Notes under the pieces: model-generated | What the model was told of the DNA's origin: nothing | The model's database searches: none | What the model saw: only the letters and a program-made list of their open reading frames with translations | Shown: one piece after another, positions 51,888 to 61,629 of the stretch | Position numbering within the stretch: the first letter of the stretch is position 1 | Layout: every line of letters begins with the position of its first letter | Translations under genes and position numbers: made by a program | DNA from: Chitinimonas sp. BJYL2 | GTDB lineage: Bacteria > Pseudomonadota > Gammaproteobacteria > Burkholderiales > Chitinimonadaceae | NCBI RefSeq assembly: GCF_027257935.1 | Contig: NZ_JANZKW010000001.1 | Location: forward strand, 930,001-994,000 | DNA length: 64,000 bases | Direction: 5' to 3'

Positions 51888-52396
51888 GACTGGATTTCAG
51901 TAGGCTTGTCGATCCGCTGCGGTGCCAGCAGCAAGTGGCTGACGGGCGCCCACAGCAAGGCACCCGTGATGGCGCCCACAAAATAGCTCCAGCCCGGAAA
52001 GGCACTGCCGGTAAGCGCGCGCACGCCCAGCATGATCAGCTGGTTGGTCAGCAGCAGCGGGCCAATATAAAGCGCCTGCTGCCACAGAGGGAACATGCCA
52101 AGCTGACGGTGCCGGGCGCTGATCAGCCAGGTCGTCGTGCAGTAGGCCAATCCATGCTGGCCGAACACATTGCCGTCACCGATATCCAGAATCAGACCCA
52201 GCCAGAACGCCCAACCCACGCTCACATGACGCGGCTGGTTCATGGCCCAGTAGAACAGCGTCAGGGCAACAAAATCCGGCAACAGGGCACGCCACCATGG
52301 CCCCCAGGGAATCAGGGTCAGGGTGACAGCCACAATGAAACTGAACACGATGAAGCCGGGCTTGACCGGCTTGAGCAACTGACTGGAAACCGGCAT
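51884..52396 (-). CDS. mreD: Rod-shape-determining protein MreD
   Basis: MreD is a small polytopic membrane protein of the elongasome. The 170-residue product has about five hydrophobic helices. Family segments are LIPWGPWWRALLPDFVALTLFYWAM, WAFWLGLILDIGDGNVFGQHGLAY and WQQALYIGPLLLTNQLIML. It shares a base with the mreC stop and overlaps mrdA, which fixes its identity between MreC and PBP2. Confidence 0.92.
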   Translation of the reverse strand: MPVSSQLLKPVKPGFIVFSFIVAVTLTLIPWGPWWRALLPDFVALTLFYWAMNQPRHVSVGWAFWLGLILDIGDGNVFGQHGLAYCTTTWLISARHRQLGMFPLWQQALYIGPLLLTNQLIMLGVRALTGSAFPGWSYFVGAITGALLWAPVSHLLLAPQRIDKPTEIQS

Positions 52397-53295
52397 CAGG
52401 ACGCTTCCTTGGCAGGTTTAGCGACGGCCGCGTCGGCATCAGCAGGGCGCGGCGGCAGCGGTCGGGTTTCGTCGAGTATCAGCAGGAAGCGGTGCTTGTC
52501 GATATCGGCAGCCGGTGCGCAGCGGACCTGCGCAAAGGCCACGCCCGGATTGCGATCCACCTTGACCACGCGCGCTACCGGCAAACCGGCCGGATAGGTG
52601 CCATCGATACCCGAGGTGACCAGTTCGTCACCCTCCTGGATATCCGCGTTCAAAGGCAGCCAGCGGACGATCATCGGATGCTGGTTGCCCTGCCCGTAGA
52701 TGATCGCGCGCAGGCCATTGCGTACCACCTGAACAGGCACCGTGTGGTCTCGATGGGTAATCAGGGTGATTTCCGAGGTCAGCGGCTGGGCGCGGGTGAT
52801 CTGCCCGACCACGCCACGCGGGTCGATTACCACCTGCCCCAGGTTGGCGCCCGTGGTTTCTCCCCGGTCCACCACCAGCTTGGCAGTGTAGGGATCACGG
52901 TCGTTGTAAAGCACTTCCGCCAGTACGCCTTTGCCGTGCTGGCTATCGCGTGTCGCGGTCAGCCTGCGTAGCTGGGCATTTTCTTCGCGCAAGGCATTGA
53001 GCCGTAGCAGCTCGGCGCTGGTGCGCAGGCGTTCGTCTTCGAGGCGGCGGTTCTCCTGCAGCAGCTTGGTTTGCGAGGTCAGAAAGTCCCCGGCCGTACG
53101 GGCGGCGGCTACCGGCGCCGTCGCCGCACGTTGCAAGGGATACAGCGCCATCGAGACCAGCTCGCGCACCGGCTGCAAGACATGCCAGCGCACATCTACC
53201 AGCAGCAGAACCGCCGATAAGCTGGCGTAGATCATCAGCAGGATATGCGGCCGCGGCCCCTGCTTGAAGAAAACGGGCTGGTGGGAAACGGCCAT
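52396..53295 (-). CDS. mreC: Rod-shape-determining protein MreC
   Basis: MreC links MreB to PBP2 across the membrane. The 299-residue protein has one N-terminal helix (about 17-35, ILLMIYASLSAVLLLVDV), a coiled coil (about 65-110, TSQTKLLQENRRLEDERLRTSAELL) and beta domains with the GVLAEVLYNDRDPYTAKLVVDRGE and VIDPRGVVGQITRAQPLTSEITLITH signatures. The C-terminus is Pro/Ala-rich. It lies 219 bases after mreB, a gap with a family B repeat and a terminator-like hairpin, so transcription of mreC may be lower than that of mreB. Confidence 0.94.
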   Translation of the reverse strand: MAVSHQPVFFKQGPRPHILLMIYASLSAVLLLVDVRWHVLQPVRELVSMALYPLQRAATAPVAAARTAGDFLTSQTKLLQENRRLEDERLRTSAELLRLNALREENAQLRRLTATRDSQHGKGVLAEVLYNDRDPYTAKLVVDRGETTGANLGQVVIDPRGVVGQITRAQPLTSEITLITHRDHTVPVQVVRNGLRAIIYGQGNQHPMIVRWLPLNADIQEGDELVTSGIDGTYPAGLPVARVVKVDRNPGVAFAQVRCAPAADIDKHRFLLILDETRPLPPRPADADAAVAKPAKEAS

Positions 53296-53384
53296 TGCGG
53301 CTCAATCCGTCATGAACACGGCCGACGCGAATGGACGACGTGCCGAAACAGACGCTACGGAGACAATACGAGCGCAGCGAGGCC

Positions 53385-53410
53385 CCCTTGCCGGCGGGCA
53401 AGGGCGGGGG
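53385..53410 (+). repeat. Hairpin/G-rich intergenic repeat, family B (copy 3), between mreB and mreC
   Basis: CCCTTGCC (53385-53392) pairs with GGCAAGGG (53397-53404) around a GGCG loop, then CGGGGG. The stem sequence differs from the 30.4 kb copy by paired, compensating bases while the loop and G run are kept. Confidence 0.65.
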
Positions 53411-53453
53411 GATGGGGATGAAAGCAGGGACCGGCCCGAACTAACACCCACCG

Positions 53454-53477
53454 AGAAAGAGGCCGGCTTTGCCGGCC
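53454..53477 (-). terminator. Predicted terminator after mreB
   Basis: On the minus strand GGCCGGC and GCCGGCC (53471-53477 with 53461-53467) form a 7-bp stem with a 3-base loop, followed by TCTTTCTC. It lies 37 bases after the mreB stop, so mreB may be expressed more than the genes downstream. Confidence 0.55.
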
Positions 53478-53514
53478 CATAGCTGATGCTCAGCATCGCG
53501 CAAAAAACGGCCGG

Positions 53515-54675
<1,161 letters not shown>

Positions 54676-54722
54676 TCAACGCCTTGCGTCGCTGCCGGAG
54701 CAGGCGCGCGTTTCCCCGAGTC

Positions 54723-54752
54723 TTGGGCGCGATAAACCCGGTATGTTACCCT
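54723..54752 (+). promoter_or_regulatory. Predicted promoter of the gatC operon
   Basis: TTGGGC (54723-54728) and TACCCT (54747-54752) are 18 bases apart, with a TGT extended -10 before the second hexamer. A GAAAGG ribosome site and ATG 54792 follow. Confidence 0.38.
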
Positions 54753-54791
54753 AATGAGCTTGCAAATCTAAACAATTGAAAGGTTTCGGCG

Positions 54792-55079
54792 ATGTCCCTG
54801 ACCGACTCCGATGTACGCCGTATTGCCCGCCTGGCCCGACTGCGCGTCACCGACGCCGAAGTCGTCGAAACCGGCCGGCAACTGAACGGCATTTTCGGCC
54901 TGATCGAACAACTGCAATCGATTGATACCGAGGGTGTCGAACCGATGAGCCACGCCCGCGATGTGGCCCTGCGCCTGCGCGAAGACGAAGCTCGCGCACC
55001 GAATCGCCGCGACGCCTTCCTGGCCGTGGCACCCGCTGCCGAAAACGGCCTGTATCTGGTCCCCAAGGTGATCGAATGA
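54792..55079 (+). CDS. gatC: Aspartyl/glutamyl-tRNA amidotransferase subunit C
   Basis: GatC is the small stabilising subunit of GatCAB, which converts Glu-tRNA(Gln) and Asp-tRNA(Asn) to their correct amides. The 95-residue protein shows the family pattern [41 protein letters not shown] and LREDEA. An AAAGG ribosome site lies 8 bases before the ATG. Its stop overlaps the gmhA start by 4 bases. gatA and gatB follow further downstream. Confidence 0.95.
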   Translation: MSLTDSDVRRIARLARLRVTDAEVVETGRQLNGIFGLIEQLQSIDTEGVEPMSHARDVALRLREDEARAPNRRDAFLAVAPAAENGLYLVPKVIE

Positions 55080-55672
55080 GCGCTGCCGCGCATATCCGCG
55101 CTACGCTGGCCGAATCGCAGTCACTGCTTGAGCGCGTGCTGGCGGATGAAGGCTTCATTGCCGCGGTCGAGCAGGCCAGCGAAGTGCTGCTTGCCGCCTT
55201 CCGCGCTGGCCACAAGGTGATCTCGGCCGGCAACGGCGGCTCGCACTGCGACGCCATGCACTTTGCCGAAGAGCTGACCGGCCGTTACCGCGACAACCGC
55301 CCCGCACTGGGTGCGATTGCGGTGTCCGACCCTTCGCACCTGAGCTGCGTGGGCAACGATTACGGCTTCGAGTTCGTGTTCTCGCGCTTTATCGAAGGCG
55401 TAGGGCAGGCGGGCGATGTATTCCTCGGCATCTCCACCAGCGGTAATTCCAAAAACATCCTGCGTGGCGTGGAAGCCGCGCGTGCCAAGGGCATGCAGGT
55501 CATCCTGCTACTGGGCAAGGATGGCGGCCAGCTCAAAGGGCTGGGCGATGCGGCCATTACCGTGCCGCACTTCGGTTACGCCGACCGCATCCAGGAAATC
55601 CATATCAAGGTCATCCACATCCTGATCGACCTCGTCGAACGTGGTCTCGGATATACAGAAGTACAGTCATGA
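55076..55672 (+). CDS. gmhA: Phosphoheptose isomerase GmhA
   Basis: GmhA converts sedoheptulose 7-phosphate to heptose 7-phosphate for lipopolysaccharide core. The 198-residue SIS-domain protein keeps the family signatures [41 protein letters not shown] and [22 protein letters not shown], with [21 protein letters not shown] at the end. These include the zinc-binding and catalytic residues of E. coli GmhA (192 residues). The DiaA subgroup is a possible alternative, but the SHCDAMH and CVGND motifs favour GmhA. Its ATG overlaps the gatC stop and its stop overlaps the gatA start, so it is translationally coupled inside an amidotransferase operon. Confidence 0.9.
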   Translation: MSAAAHIRATLAESQSLLERVLADEGFIAAVEQASEVLLAAFRAGHKVISAGNGGSHCDAMHFAEELTGRYRDNRPALGAIAVSDPSHLSCVGNDYGFEFVFSRFIEGVGQAGDVFLGISTSGNSKNILRGVEAARAKGMQVILLLGKDGGQLKGLGDAAITVPHFGYADRIQEIHIKVIHILIDLVERGLGYTEVQS

Positions 55673-57117
55673 CGCATACGCTCAAACACGCTGCCGAACT
55701 GCTCGCCGGCGGCAAGACTTCCGCCGTTGAACTGGCCACCGACTACCTGGGCAAGATTGCCGCCGCCAACAGCGCGCTGAACGCCTTCATCACAGTTGAT
55801 GCCGACAAGACGCTGGCCATGGCCCGCGCTGCCGATGCCGCGCGGGCTGCGGGCAATGCCGGCCTGCTGACCGGCGTGCCGATCGCCCACAAGGACATCT
55901 TCTGTGCCGAAGGCTGGAAGACGACCTGCGGCTCGAAAATGCTGGAAAACTTCGTCTCGCCTTACGATGCCGGCGTGATCGAGCGCTGCAACGCGGCCGG
56001 GCTGGTGACGCTGGGCCGCACCAACCTCGACGAATTCGCTATGGGTTCGAGCAACGAGAACTCGGCCTTCGGCGCGGTGAAGAACCCGTGGGACCCGAGC
56101 GCCGTACCCGGCGGCAGCTCCGGCGGTTCGGCTGCTGCGGTCGCCGCACGACTGGCCCCTGCCGCCACGGCCACCGATACCGGCGGCTCGATCCGCCAGC
56201 CGGCCGGCTTCTGCGGCGTCACCGGCCTCAAGCCCACCTATGGCATCGTCAGCCGCTATGGCATGGTGGCCTATGCATCGAGCCTGGACCAAGGCGGCCC
56301 GATTACCCAGACCGCAGAAGACTGCGCGCTGCTGCTGAACGTGATGGCCGGCTACGACGAACGCGATTCGACGAGTCTTGAGCAAGCCAAGGAAGACTAC
56401 ACGCGCGATCTGGCCAAGCCGCTGGCCGGCCTGCGCATCGGCCTGCCTAAGGAATACTTCGGCGCGGGCCTCGCCAGTGACGTCGCTGCCGCCATTGAAG
56501 CGGCCATGAGCGAGTACAAGAAGCTCGGCGCCGAAGTCGTGGAAATCAGCCTGCCGCGTACCGAGCTGGCCATCCCCGCCTACTACGTGATCGCCCCGGC
56601 CGAAGCCAGCAGCAACCTGAGCCGCTTCGACGGCGTGCGCTACGGCCACCGAGCCGCCGAATACACCGATCTCAACGATATGTACGAGAAGAGCCGCGCC
56701 GAAGGCTTCGGTGCCGAGGTCAAACGCCGCATTCTCACCGGCGCCTATGTGCTGAGCCACGGCTACTACGACGCCTACTACCTCAAGGCCCAGAAGGTAC
56801 GTCGCCTGCTGGCCGAGGACTTCCAGAAGGGCTTCGCCGGCTGCGACATCATCGCCTCCCCGGTCGCCCCGACAGTGGCCTGGAATATCGGCGAAAAGGC
56901 CAACGACCCGGTCGCCAACTATCTGGCCGATATCTATACGCTGGGCGTAAACCTCGCCGGCCTGCCGGCGCTGTCGCACCCGGTTGGCTTCGGTGCCAAT
57001 GGCCGTCCGGTGGGTCTGCAACTGATCGGCAATTACTTTGCCGAAGCGCGCTTGCTGAATGCGGCGCATCAGTTCCAGCTCGCCACCGACTGGCACACCC
57101 GCGCGCCGTCGCTGTAA
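55669..57117 (+). CDS. gatA: Aspartyl/glutamyl-tRNA amidotransferase subunit A
   Basis: GatA is the amidase subunit that releases ammonia from glutamine. The 482-residue protein carries the amidase Ser-cisSer-Lys triad: Lys75 in [12 protein letters not shown], cis-Ser150 in [14 protein letters not shown] and nucleophile Ser174 in [10 protein letters not shown]. Segments such as [23 protein letters not shown] and [25 protein letters not shown] match GatA. Its ATG overlaps the gmhA stop as ATGA. Confidence 0.97.
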   Translation: MTHTLKHAAELLAGGKTSAVELATDYLGKIAAANSALNAFITVDADKTLAMARAADAARAAGNAGLLTGVPIAHKDIFCAEGWKTTCGSKMLENFVSPYDAGVIERCNAAGLVTLGRTNLDEFAMGSSNENSAFGAVKNPWDPSAVPGGSSGGSAAAVAARLAPAATATDTGGSIRQPAGFCGVTGLKPTYGIVSRYGMVAYASSLDQGGPITQTAEDCALLLNVMAGYDERDSTSLEQAKEDYTRDLAKPLAGLRIGLPKEYFGAGLASDVAAAIEAAMSEYKKLGAEVVEISLPRTELAIPAYYVIAPAEASSNLSRFDGVRYGHRAAEYTDLNDMYEKSRAEGFGAEVKRRILTGAYVLSHGYYDAYYLKAQKVRRLLAEDFQKGFAGCDIIASPVAPTVAWNIGEKANDPVANYLADIYTLGVNLAGLPALSHPVGFGANGRPVGLQLIGNYFAEARLLNAAHQFQLATDWHTRAPSL

Positions 57118-57136
57118 CCCGGATAAGGACACACAC

Positions 57137-58564
57137 ATGACTTGGGAAGTCGTCATCGGGCTGGAAATCCACACCCAGCTCTCGACCCAATCGAAAATCT
57201 TCTCCAACGCCAGCACGGCCTTCGGGGCGGAACCCAATACGCACACCTCCACGGTGGATATCGCCCTGCCCGGCGTGCTGCCGGTGATGAACAAGGCTGC
57301 CGTCGAGAAGGCCATCCAGTTTGGCCTGGCCATCGGCGCCAAGATCAACCGCAAATCGGTGTTCGCGCGTAAAAACTACTTCTACCCCGATCTGCCCAAG
57401 GGCTACCAGATCAGCCAGTTCGAGCTGCCGGTGGTGGAAGGCGGCGCGGTCACCATCCGCGTGGGCAATGAAGAGAAGCGTATCAACCTGACGCGGGCGC
57501 ATCTGGAAGAAGATGCCGGCAAGTCGGTACATGAAGACTTCCACGGCATGAGCGGTATCGATCTGAACCGCGCCGGTACGCCCTTGCTGGAAATCGTGTC
57601 CGAACCCGAAATGCGCTCCGCGGCCGAGGCCGTGGCCTATGCCAAGGCGCTGCACAGCCTGGTGACCTGGATCGGCATTTGCGACGGCAATATGCAGGAA
57701 GGCTCGTTCCGCTGTGACGTGAACGTGTCGGTGCGCCCCAAGGGCCAGAAGGAGTTCGGCACGCGCCGCGAGATCAAGAACCTGAACAGCTTCAAGTTCA
57801 TGGAGCAGGCGATCAAGTACGAGACCCAGTGGCAGATCGAGCAGATTGAAGACGGCCACACCATCCAGCAGGCCACCGTGCTGTTCGACCCCGATACGGG
57901 CGAAACCCGCATGATGCGCAGCAAGGAAGATGCGCACGATTACCGCTACTTCCCCGATCCGGACCTGCCACCGCTGGTGATTGGTGAAGACTGGATCGAG
58001 CGCGTGAAGGCCAGCCTGCCCGAGCTGCCCGAAGCCATGCAGGCGCGCTTTGAATCGCAGTATGGCATTCCCACTTACGACGCAGCCACGCTCACCGCCA
58101 GCAAGGCCACGGCGGCCTATTACGAAGCCACGGTCGCGGCTGGCGCCGATGCCAAGCTCGCCAGCAACTGGATCATGGGCGACATTTCCGCCGCGCTGAA
58201 CCGCGAGGAGAAAGACATCGCCGATTGCCCGGTCGAGCCCCAGCGCCTTGCCGAGCTGATCGTTCGCGTGATGGACAAGACCATCAACAACAAATCGGCC
58301 AAGGACGTGCTCAAGGCCATGTGGGAATCGGACAAGCGTGCCGATGCGTTGATCGACGAGCTGGGCCTGAAGCAAACCACCGATACCGGCGCAATTGAAG
58401 CGATGGTCGACGAGATTCTCGCCGCCAACGCGCCCATGGTGGCCGAGTTCAAGGCCGGCAAGGAGAAGGCTTTCAACGCGCTGGTCGGCCAGTGCATGAA
58501 GGCCGCCAAGGGCAAGGCCGACCCGGCCACGATCAACGAGATCCTCAAGCGCAAGCTGGGCTGA
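57137..58564 (+). CDS. gatB: Aspartyl/glutamyl-tRNA amidotransferase subunit B
   Basis: GatB binds tRNA and activates the glutamyl or aspartyl group with ATP. The 475-residue protein starts [20 protein letters not shown] after an AAGGA ribosome site. The longer in-frame start lies inside gatA. Signatures are [21 protein letters not shown], the metal segment [28 protein letters not shown] and [12 protein letters not shown]. The helical tail domain ends with GEARAM-type residues shifted to [17 protein letters not shown] strong terminator follows. Confidence 0.97.
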   Translation: MTWEVVIGLEIHTQLSTQSKIFSNASTAFGAEPNTHTSTVDIALPGVLPVMNKAAVEKAIQFGLAIGAKINRKSVFARKNYFYPDLPKGYQISQFELPVVEGGAVTIRVGNEEKRINLTRAHLEEDAGKSVHEDFHGMSGIDLNRAGTPLLEIVSEPEMRSAAEAVAYAKALHSLVTWIGICDGNMQEGSFRCDVNVSVRPKGQKEFGTRREIKNLNSFKFMEQAIKYETQWQIEQIEDGHTIQQATVLFDPDTGETRMMRSKEDAHDYRYFPDPDLPPLVIGEDWIERVKASLPELPEAMQARFESQYGIPTYDAATLTASKATAAYYEATVAAGADAKLASNWIMGDISAALNREEKDIADCPVEPQRLAELIVRVMDKTINNKSAKDVLKAMWESDKRADALIDELGLKQTTDTGAIEAMVDEILAANAPMVAEFKAGKEKAFNALVGQCMKAAKGKADPATINEILKRKLG

Positions 58565-58585
58565 TCACCGCGATCTGCAACGCGC

Positions 58586-58611
58586 AAACGCCGGGCTAGC
58601 CCCGGCGTTTT
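58586..58611 (+). terminator. Rho-independent terminator after gatB
   Basis: AAACGCCGGG (58586-58595) and CCCGGCGTTT (58601-58610) form a perfect 10-bp stem with a 5-base loop, followed by TTGCATTGTTG. Confidence 0.8.
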
Positions 58612-58681
58612 GCATTGTTGTCCGGCCCGCTTCGACTACGCCGCTAAGATGCAACGCACATTCCCAGCGGGAGGAGTTGCG

Positions 58682-59530
58682 ATGCGCATGCCGATTTACG
58701 GTTTCCTGTCTGCCTTGCTCGTTGCCACCACGGCGCAGGCCGATACGGCACCCGCCTTTGCCTGGCCCAACGGTGCCAAGGCCGCCGTCAGCCTCAGTTA
58801 CGACGACGCAACCAACACCCAGCTCGATCACGCCATCCCCACGCTGGATCGCTACGGTATAAAAGCCACGTTCTACCTGACGCTATCGAGCCCCACGGTG
58901 CGCGAACGCATGACCGACTGGCGCGCCGCCGCCGCACGCGGCCATGAGCTGGGCAACCACACCCTGTTCCACCAGTGCGCGCGCAGCCAACCGAACCGCA
59001 ACTGGGTGCAGCCGCACCATGATCTGGATCGCATCAGCGCCGCGCAACTGCGTGATGAAATCCGCGTGGGTAACACGATGCTGACGGCGATTGACGGCCA
59101 GACCGAGCGCACCTTCACAGCCCCCTGCGCCGAAGACAAAGCCGGCGGCGAGGACTACCTGCCGCTCATCGAGCCCGAGTTTGTCGGCATGAAGACCGCC
59201 ATCGGCGGTGTAACGCCGTCCATGACCACGCTCAACCGCTACAGGGTTGGTTCGATGGGACCCGAGGGGCTTAGCGCGGCGGAGATGATCGCCATCGTGC
59301 GCGAAGCTGCCCGCAAAGGCACGATGGCGAGCCTGACCTTTCACGGCGTAGGTGGCGACTACCTGAGCGTGAGCCGGGAAGCCCACGAAGGACTGGTGCG
59401 CTATCTGGCCGAACATAAGACCATTTATTGGACTGATACCTTCGTCAATATCATGCGCCATGTTCGGCAGCAGTCTTTAACGACGGCAAAGCCTGTTGTA
59501 GCGGCGCATCCGGCCAAGACATCCCGATGA
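58682..59530 (+). CDS. Secreted polysaccharide deacetylase (CE4/NodB family)
   Basis: The 282-residue protein begins after a GGGAGGAG ribosome site and has a signal peptide (MRMPIYGFLSALLVATTAQA). The NodB fold shows the metal/acid motif SLSYDDA with Asp41-Asp42, the GNHTLFHQCA metal-histidine motif (His93, His97), and the late FHGVGGDYLSV histidine segment. The CE4 family removes N-acetyl groups from chitin, peptidoglycan or other polysaccharides, and the substrate is not evident. An in-frame ATG upstream lies in the terminator region and is rejected. The AmpG-like transporter starts 125 bases downstream. Confidence 0.88.
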   Translation: MRMPIYGFLSALLVATTAQADTAPAFAWPNGAKAAVSLSYDDATNTQLDHAIPTLDRYGIKATFYLTLSSPTVRERMTDWRAAAARGHELGNHTLFHQCARSQPNRNWVQPHHDLDRISAAQLRDEIRVGNTMLTAIDGQTERTFTAPCAEDKAGGEDYLPLIEPEFVGMKTAIGGVTPSMTTLNRYRVGSMGPEGLSAAEMIAIVREAARKGTMASLTFHGVGGDYLSVSREAHEGLVRYLAEHKTIYWTDTFVNIMRHVRQQSLTTAKPVVAAHPAKTSR

Positions 59531-59655
59531 AAGCACTTGCAGTCCACTGGCCACTCCCCTAGCATCGGCAATACCAATTGCAGATATTTCGCCTTTCTGG
59601 ACTTATAGTGGCATTTAAGCCGCGCCAGCCGGGCAGAAAACAGGAAGAGACTGCC

Positions 59656-60972
59656 GTGACCACTGCCACCTCGCGCCACCCGCTTGTCTGGGTGCCCTCG
59701 CTGTACTTTGCCCAAGGGCTGCCGTTTGCCGTGGTCATGATCATGGCCAGCATCATGTACAAGCAACTGGGCATCTCCAACGAGGAAATCACCTTCTGGA
59801 CCGGCCTGCTGGGCTCGGCATGGGTGTTCAAGCCGCTGTGGAGCCCGTTCCTGGAAATGGTGGGCAGCAAGAAGGCCATGGTGGTGCTGTTCCAGCTGCT
59901 CGGCGGCCTGTGCATGATCGCCACGGCACTCACGCTTCACCTGCCGGGCTTCTTTACCTTCAGCGTGGCACTGCTCACCTTGGTGGCATTCGCCTCGGCC
60001 ACGCACGATATCGCGGCCGATGGCTCGTATATCAGCAACCTCAGCAGTCAGCAGCAGGCGCTGTACTCGGGCTGGCTCGGTGCGTTCTGGAACGGCGGCA
60101 AGCTGTTCGTGCAGGGCGGTGTGGTGGTGGTGGCCGGCAAGCTGGAAGCCAGCATCGGCGTGGCGCAGGCCTGGTCCACCGTGCTCGGCGGCACCGGTGC
60201 ATTGCTGATCGCGCTGGGTGTTTACCATCTGTGGGCCATGCCGCGTACCACCAACGCCGCGCCGGTGGCGGCCGGTTCGGTCGCCAATGTGGCCGAGACA
60301 CTCAAGGACGTGATCGTCACCTTCTTCCAGAAACCCGGTATCTGGCTGGCCGTGGCCTTCATCATCCTGTTCCGCGCGGGCGAAGGCCAGGTGCAGACCG
60401 TGGGCCGGCTGTTCCTGCTCGACAAGACCGAACTGGGCGGCCTGGGCCTGACGACCGAGCAGATGGGCATTGCCTACGGCACCTTCGCCACACTGGCTTT
60501 CATAGGCGGCAGCATCCTCGGCGGTTACTTTGCCGCGTGGCGCGGGCTCAAGAAAGCCATGTTCCCGCTGATCGTGGCGATGAACCTGCCCAACCTGACC
60601 TTCTGGTACCTGAACGCCTACCAGCCCACCGATATCTACCTGATCACCACCGTGCTCAGTATCGAAATGCTGGGCTACGGCTTCGGCTTTACCGGGCTGA
60701 TCCTGTACATCATGCAGGTTGTCGCGCCCGGTAAATACCCGACGGCCCACTACGCGCTGGGCACGGGCATCATGCAGCTGGGTTTCGTGCTGTTCCAGAT
60801 GATGAGCGGCACGATCCAGAAATGGCTCGGTTATCACGACTTCTTCATCTGGTGCGTGGTATCGGCGATTCCGGTGCTGGTGCTCGCGCTGATCGTGAAG
60901 ATTCCGGACAAGCAGCCCGAGCCCAGCGATAGCCCGGCAAGCGCAGCCGATCCGCAAGCTGCACCGGGCTGA
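59656..60972 (+). CDS. MFS transporter of the AmpG type
   Basis: The 438-residue membrane protein has about twelve hydrophobic segments. The GTG start is chosen because AGGAAGAG lies 6-7 bases upstream and the first residues VTTATSRHPLVWVPSLYFAQGLPFA resemble AmpG-like permeases. The motifs YKQLGISNEEITFWT, SATHDIAADGSYIS and RAGEGQVQTVGRLFLLDK fit that branch. AmpG imports GlcNAc-anhydromuropeptides from peptidoglycan turnover. In some bacteria, AmpG-like proteins near chitin or sugar genes serve other oligosaccharides. Pairing with a polysaccharide deacetylase suggests oligosaccharide uptake, which is inference. Confidence 0.8.
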   Translation: MTTATSRHPLVWVPSLYFAQGLPFAVVMIMASIMYKQLGISNEEITFWTGLLGSAWVFKPLWSPFLEMVGSKKAMVVLFQLLGGLCMIATALTLHLPGFFTFSVALLTLVAFASATHDIAADGSYISNLSSQQQALYSGWLGAFWNGGKLFVQGGVVVVAGKLEASIGVAQAWSTVLGGTGALLIALGVYHLWAMPRTTNAAPVAAGSVANVAETLKDVIVTFFQKPGIWLAVAFIILFRAGEGQVQTVGRLFLLDKTELGGLGLTTEQMGIAYGTFATLAFIGGSILGGYFAAWRGLKKAMFPLIVAMNLPNLTFWYLNAYQPTDIYLITTVLSIEMLGYGFGFTGLILYIMQVVAPGKYPTAHYALGTGIMQLGFVLFQMMSGTIQKWLGYHDFFIWCVVSAIPVLVLALIVKIPDKQPEPSDSPASAADPQAAPG

Positions 60973-60994
60973 TAGCCCAATCCATCGTTCCGAC

Positions 60995-61026
60995 AAACGC
61001 CGCTCACGGAGCGGCGTTTTGTTTAT
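60995..61026 (+). terminator. Rho-independent terminator after the MFS gene
   Basis: AAACGCCGCTC (60995-61005) pairs with GAGCGGCGTTT (61009-61019) around a 3-base loop, then TTGTTTAT. An 11-bp perfect stem. Confidence 0.88.
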
Positions 61027-61035
61027 CCACAGCCC

Positions 61036-61120
61036 GTAGGGTGCATTCAGCAAATGCGCAAGGCACCAAAGCCGGGGTAACAAGCAGCGGTGCATTGCGG
61101 CCACAGGCCTTAATGCACCC
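61036..61120 (+). repeat. Intergenic inverted repeat, family A (copy 4)
   Basis: GTAGGGTGCA (61036-61045) and TGCACCC (61114-61120) are inverted arms about 68 bases apart. It sits at the start of a 657-base gap (60973-61629) that holds no recognisable gene. Confidence 0.62.
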
Positions 61121-61319
61121 GACGCGTAGCCGGCTGCATCCGCGATGAACAGCGCACCCAACCGGATCACGCCGTCTGGCGGCACCCGTCAACGCATGAC
61201 AAAGGAATAAGCAACCAATCGCGACAACTCGCCACCGTTGCCGGCAACGATTGCCTTCTTGCTATCGAAACCTGCTCAAAAATTAAGCGAAATCGCTACG
61301 CATTCTGGCCGCCTGCCGG

Positions 61320-61384
61320 TAGAATGCGCGCCTGTTACCGCTGGAAGCCAAAGTCGTTTACGCCTTTCGTCTCCCAGCGGTTTT
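61320..61384 (+). promoter_or_regulatory. Possible short transcript: -10 box followed by a terminator-like hairpin
   Basis: TAGAAT (61320-61325) is a good -10. About 12 bases later, ACCGCTGG (61337-61344) pairs with CCAGCGGT (61374-61381) around a 29-base loop, followed by TTTT. No good -35 is seen. If used, it would make an RNA of roughly 50 nucleotides. It could be a leader or attenuator of dusB-fis. Confidence 0.3.
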
Positions 61385-61434
61385 GCATTACTGGTCACGA
61401 ATACGCGTTATCTAGCGCATCACGTGCAATGCAA

Positions 61435-61552
61435 CACCCGGCAGAGCCGGGTGCTAACCAGCAGTGATACACGGCGGTCCCTCGCTGATTGAATCCACAC
61501 CCCCCGCCCTCGCCGCCGCGAGGGGCCTGATGGGTGGCAGGCTTTGCCTGCC
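61435..61552 (-). repeat. Hairpin/G-rich intergenic repeat, family B (copy 4)
   Basis: CACCCGGC/GCCGGGTG (61435-61442 with 61446-61453), then a C-rich run, and CCCTCGC/GCGAGGG (61507-61513 with 61518-61524) repeat the parts of the 30.4 kb copy in the opposite orientation. An extra GGCAGGC/GCCTGCC hairpin (61536-61552) follows. No gene is seen here. Confidence 0.72.
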
Positions 61553-61613
61553 GGGTACCCATAGGACAGCAGAGATTGACTCGCTATCGCGAGTTGGCAG
61601 CCACTATTAACAA

Positions 61614-61628
61614 GAGTTTTCAAAACTC
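61614..61628. promoter_or_regulatory. 15-bp palindrome immediately before dusB
   Basis: GAGTTTT-C-AAAACTC (61614-61628) ends one base before the dusB ATG. It partly resembles a Fis site (G at position 1, C at position 15, AT-rich centre), but the centre base and two key positions do not fit. Hairpin formation over the translation start is another possibility. Confidence 0.28.
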
Positions 61629-61629
61629 G

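Noticed and set aside
55576-58375. Long minus-strand open frames across gatA and gatB
   Set aside because: Both are antisense to complete GatA and GatB and show no domain signatures.
59425-61185. 586-codon minus-strand open frame across the MFS gene
   Set aside because: It is antisense to a membrane transporter with clear helices and spans the terminator and repeat region.
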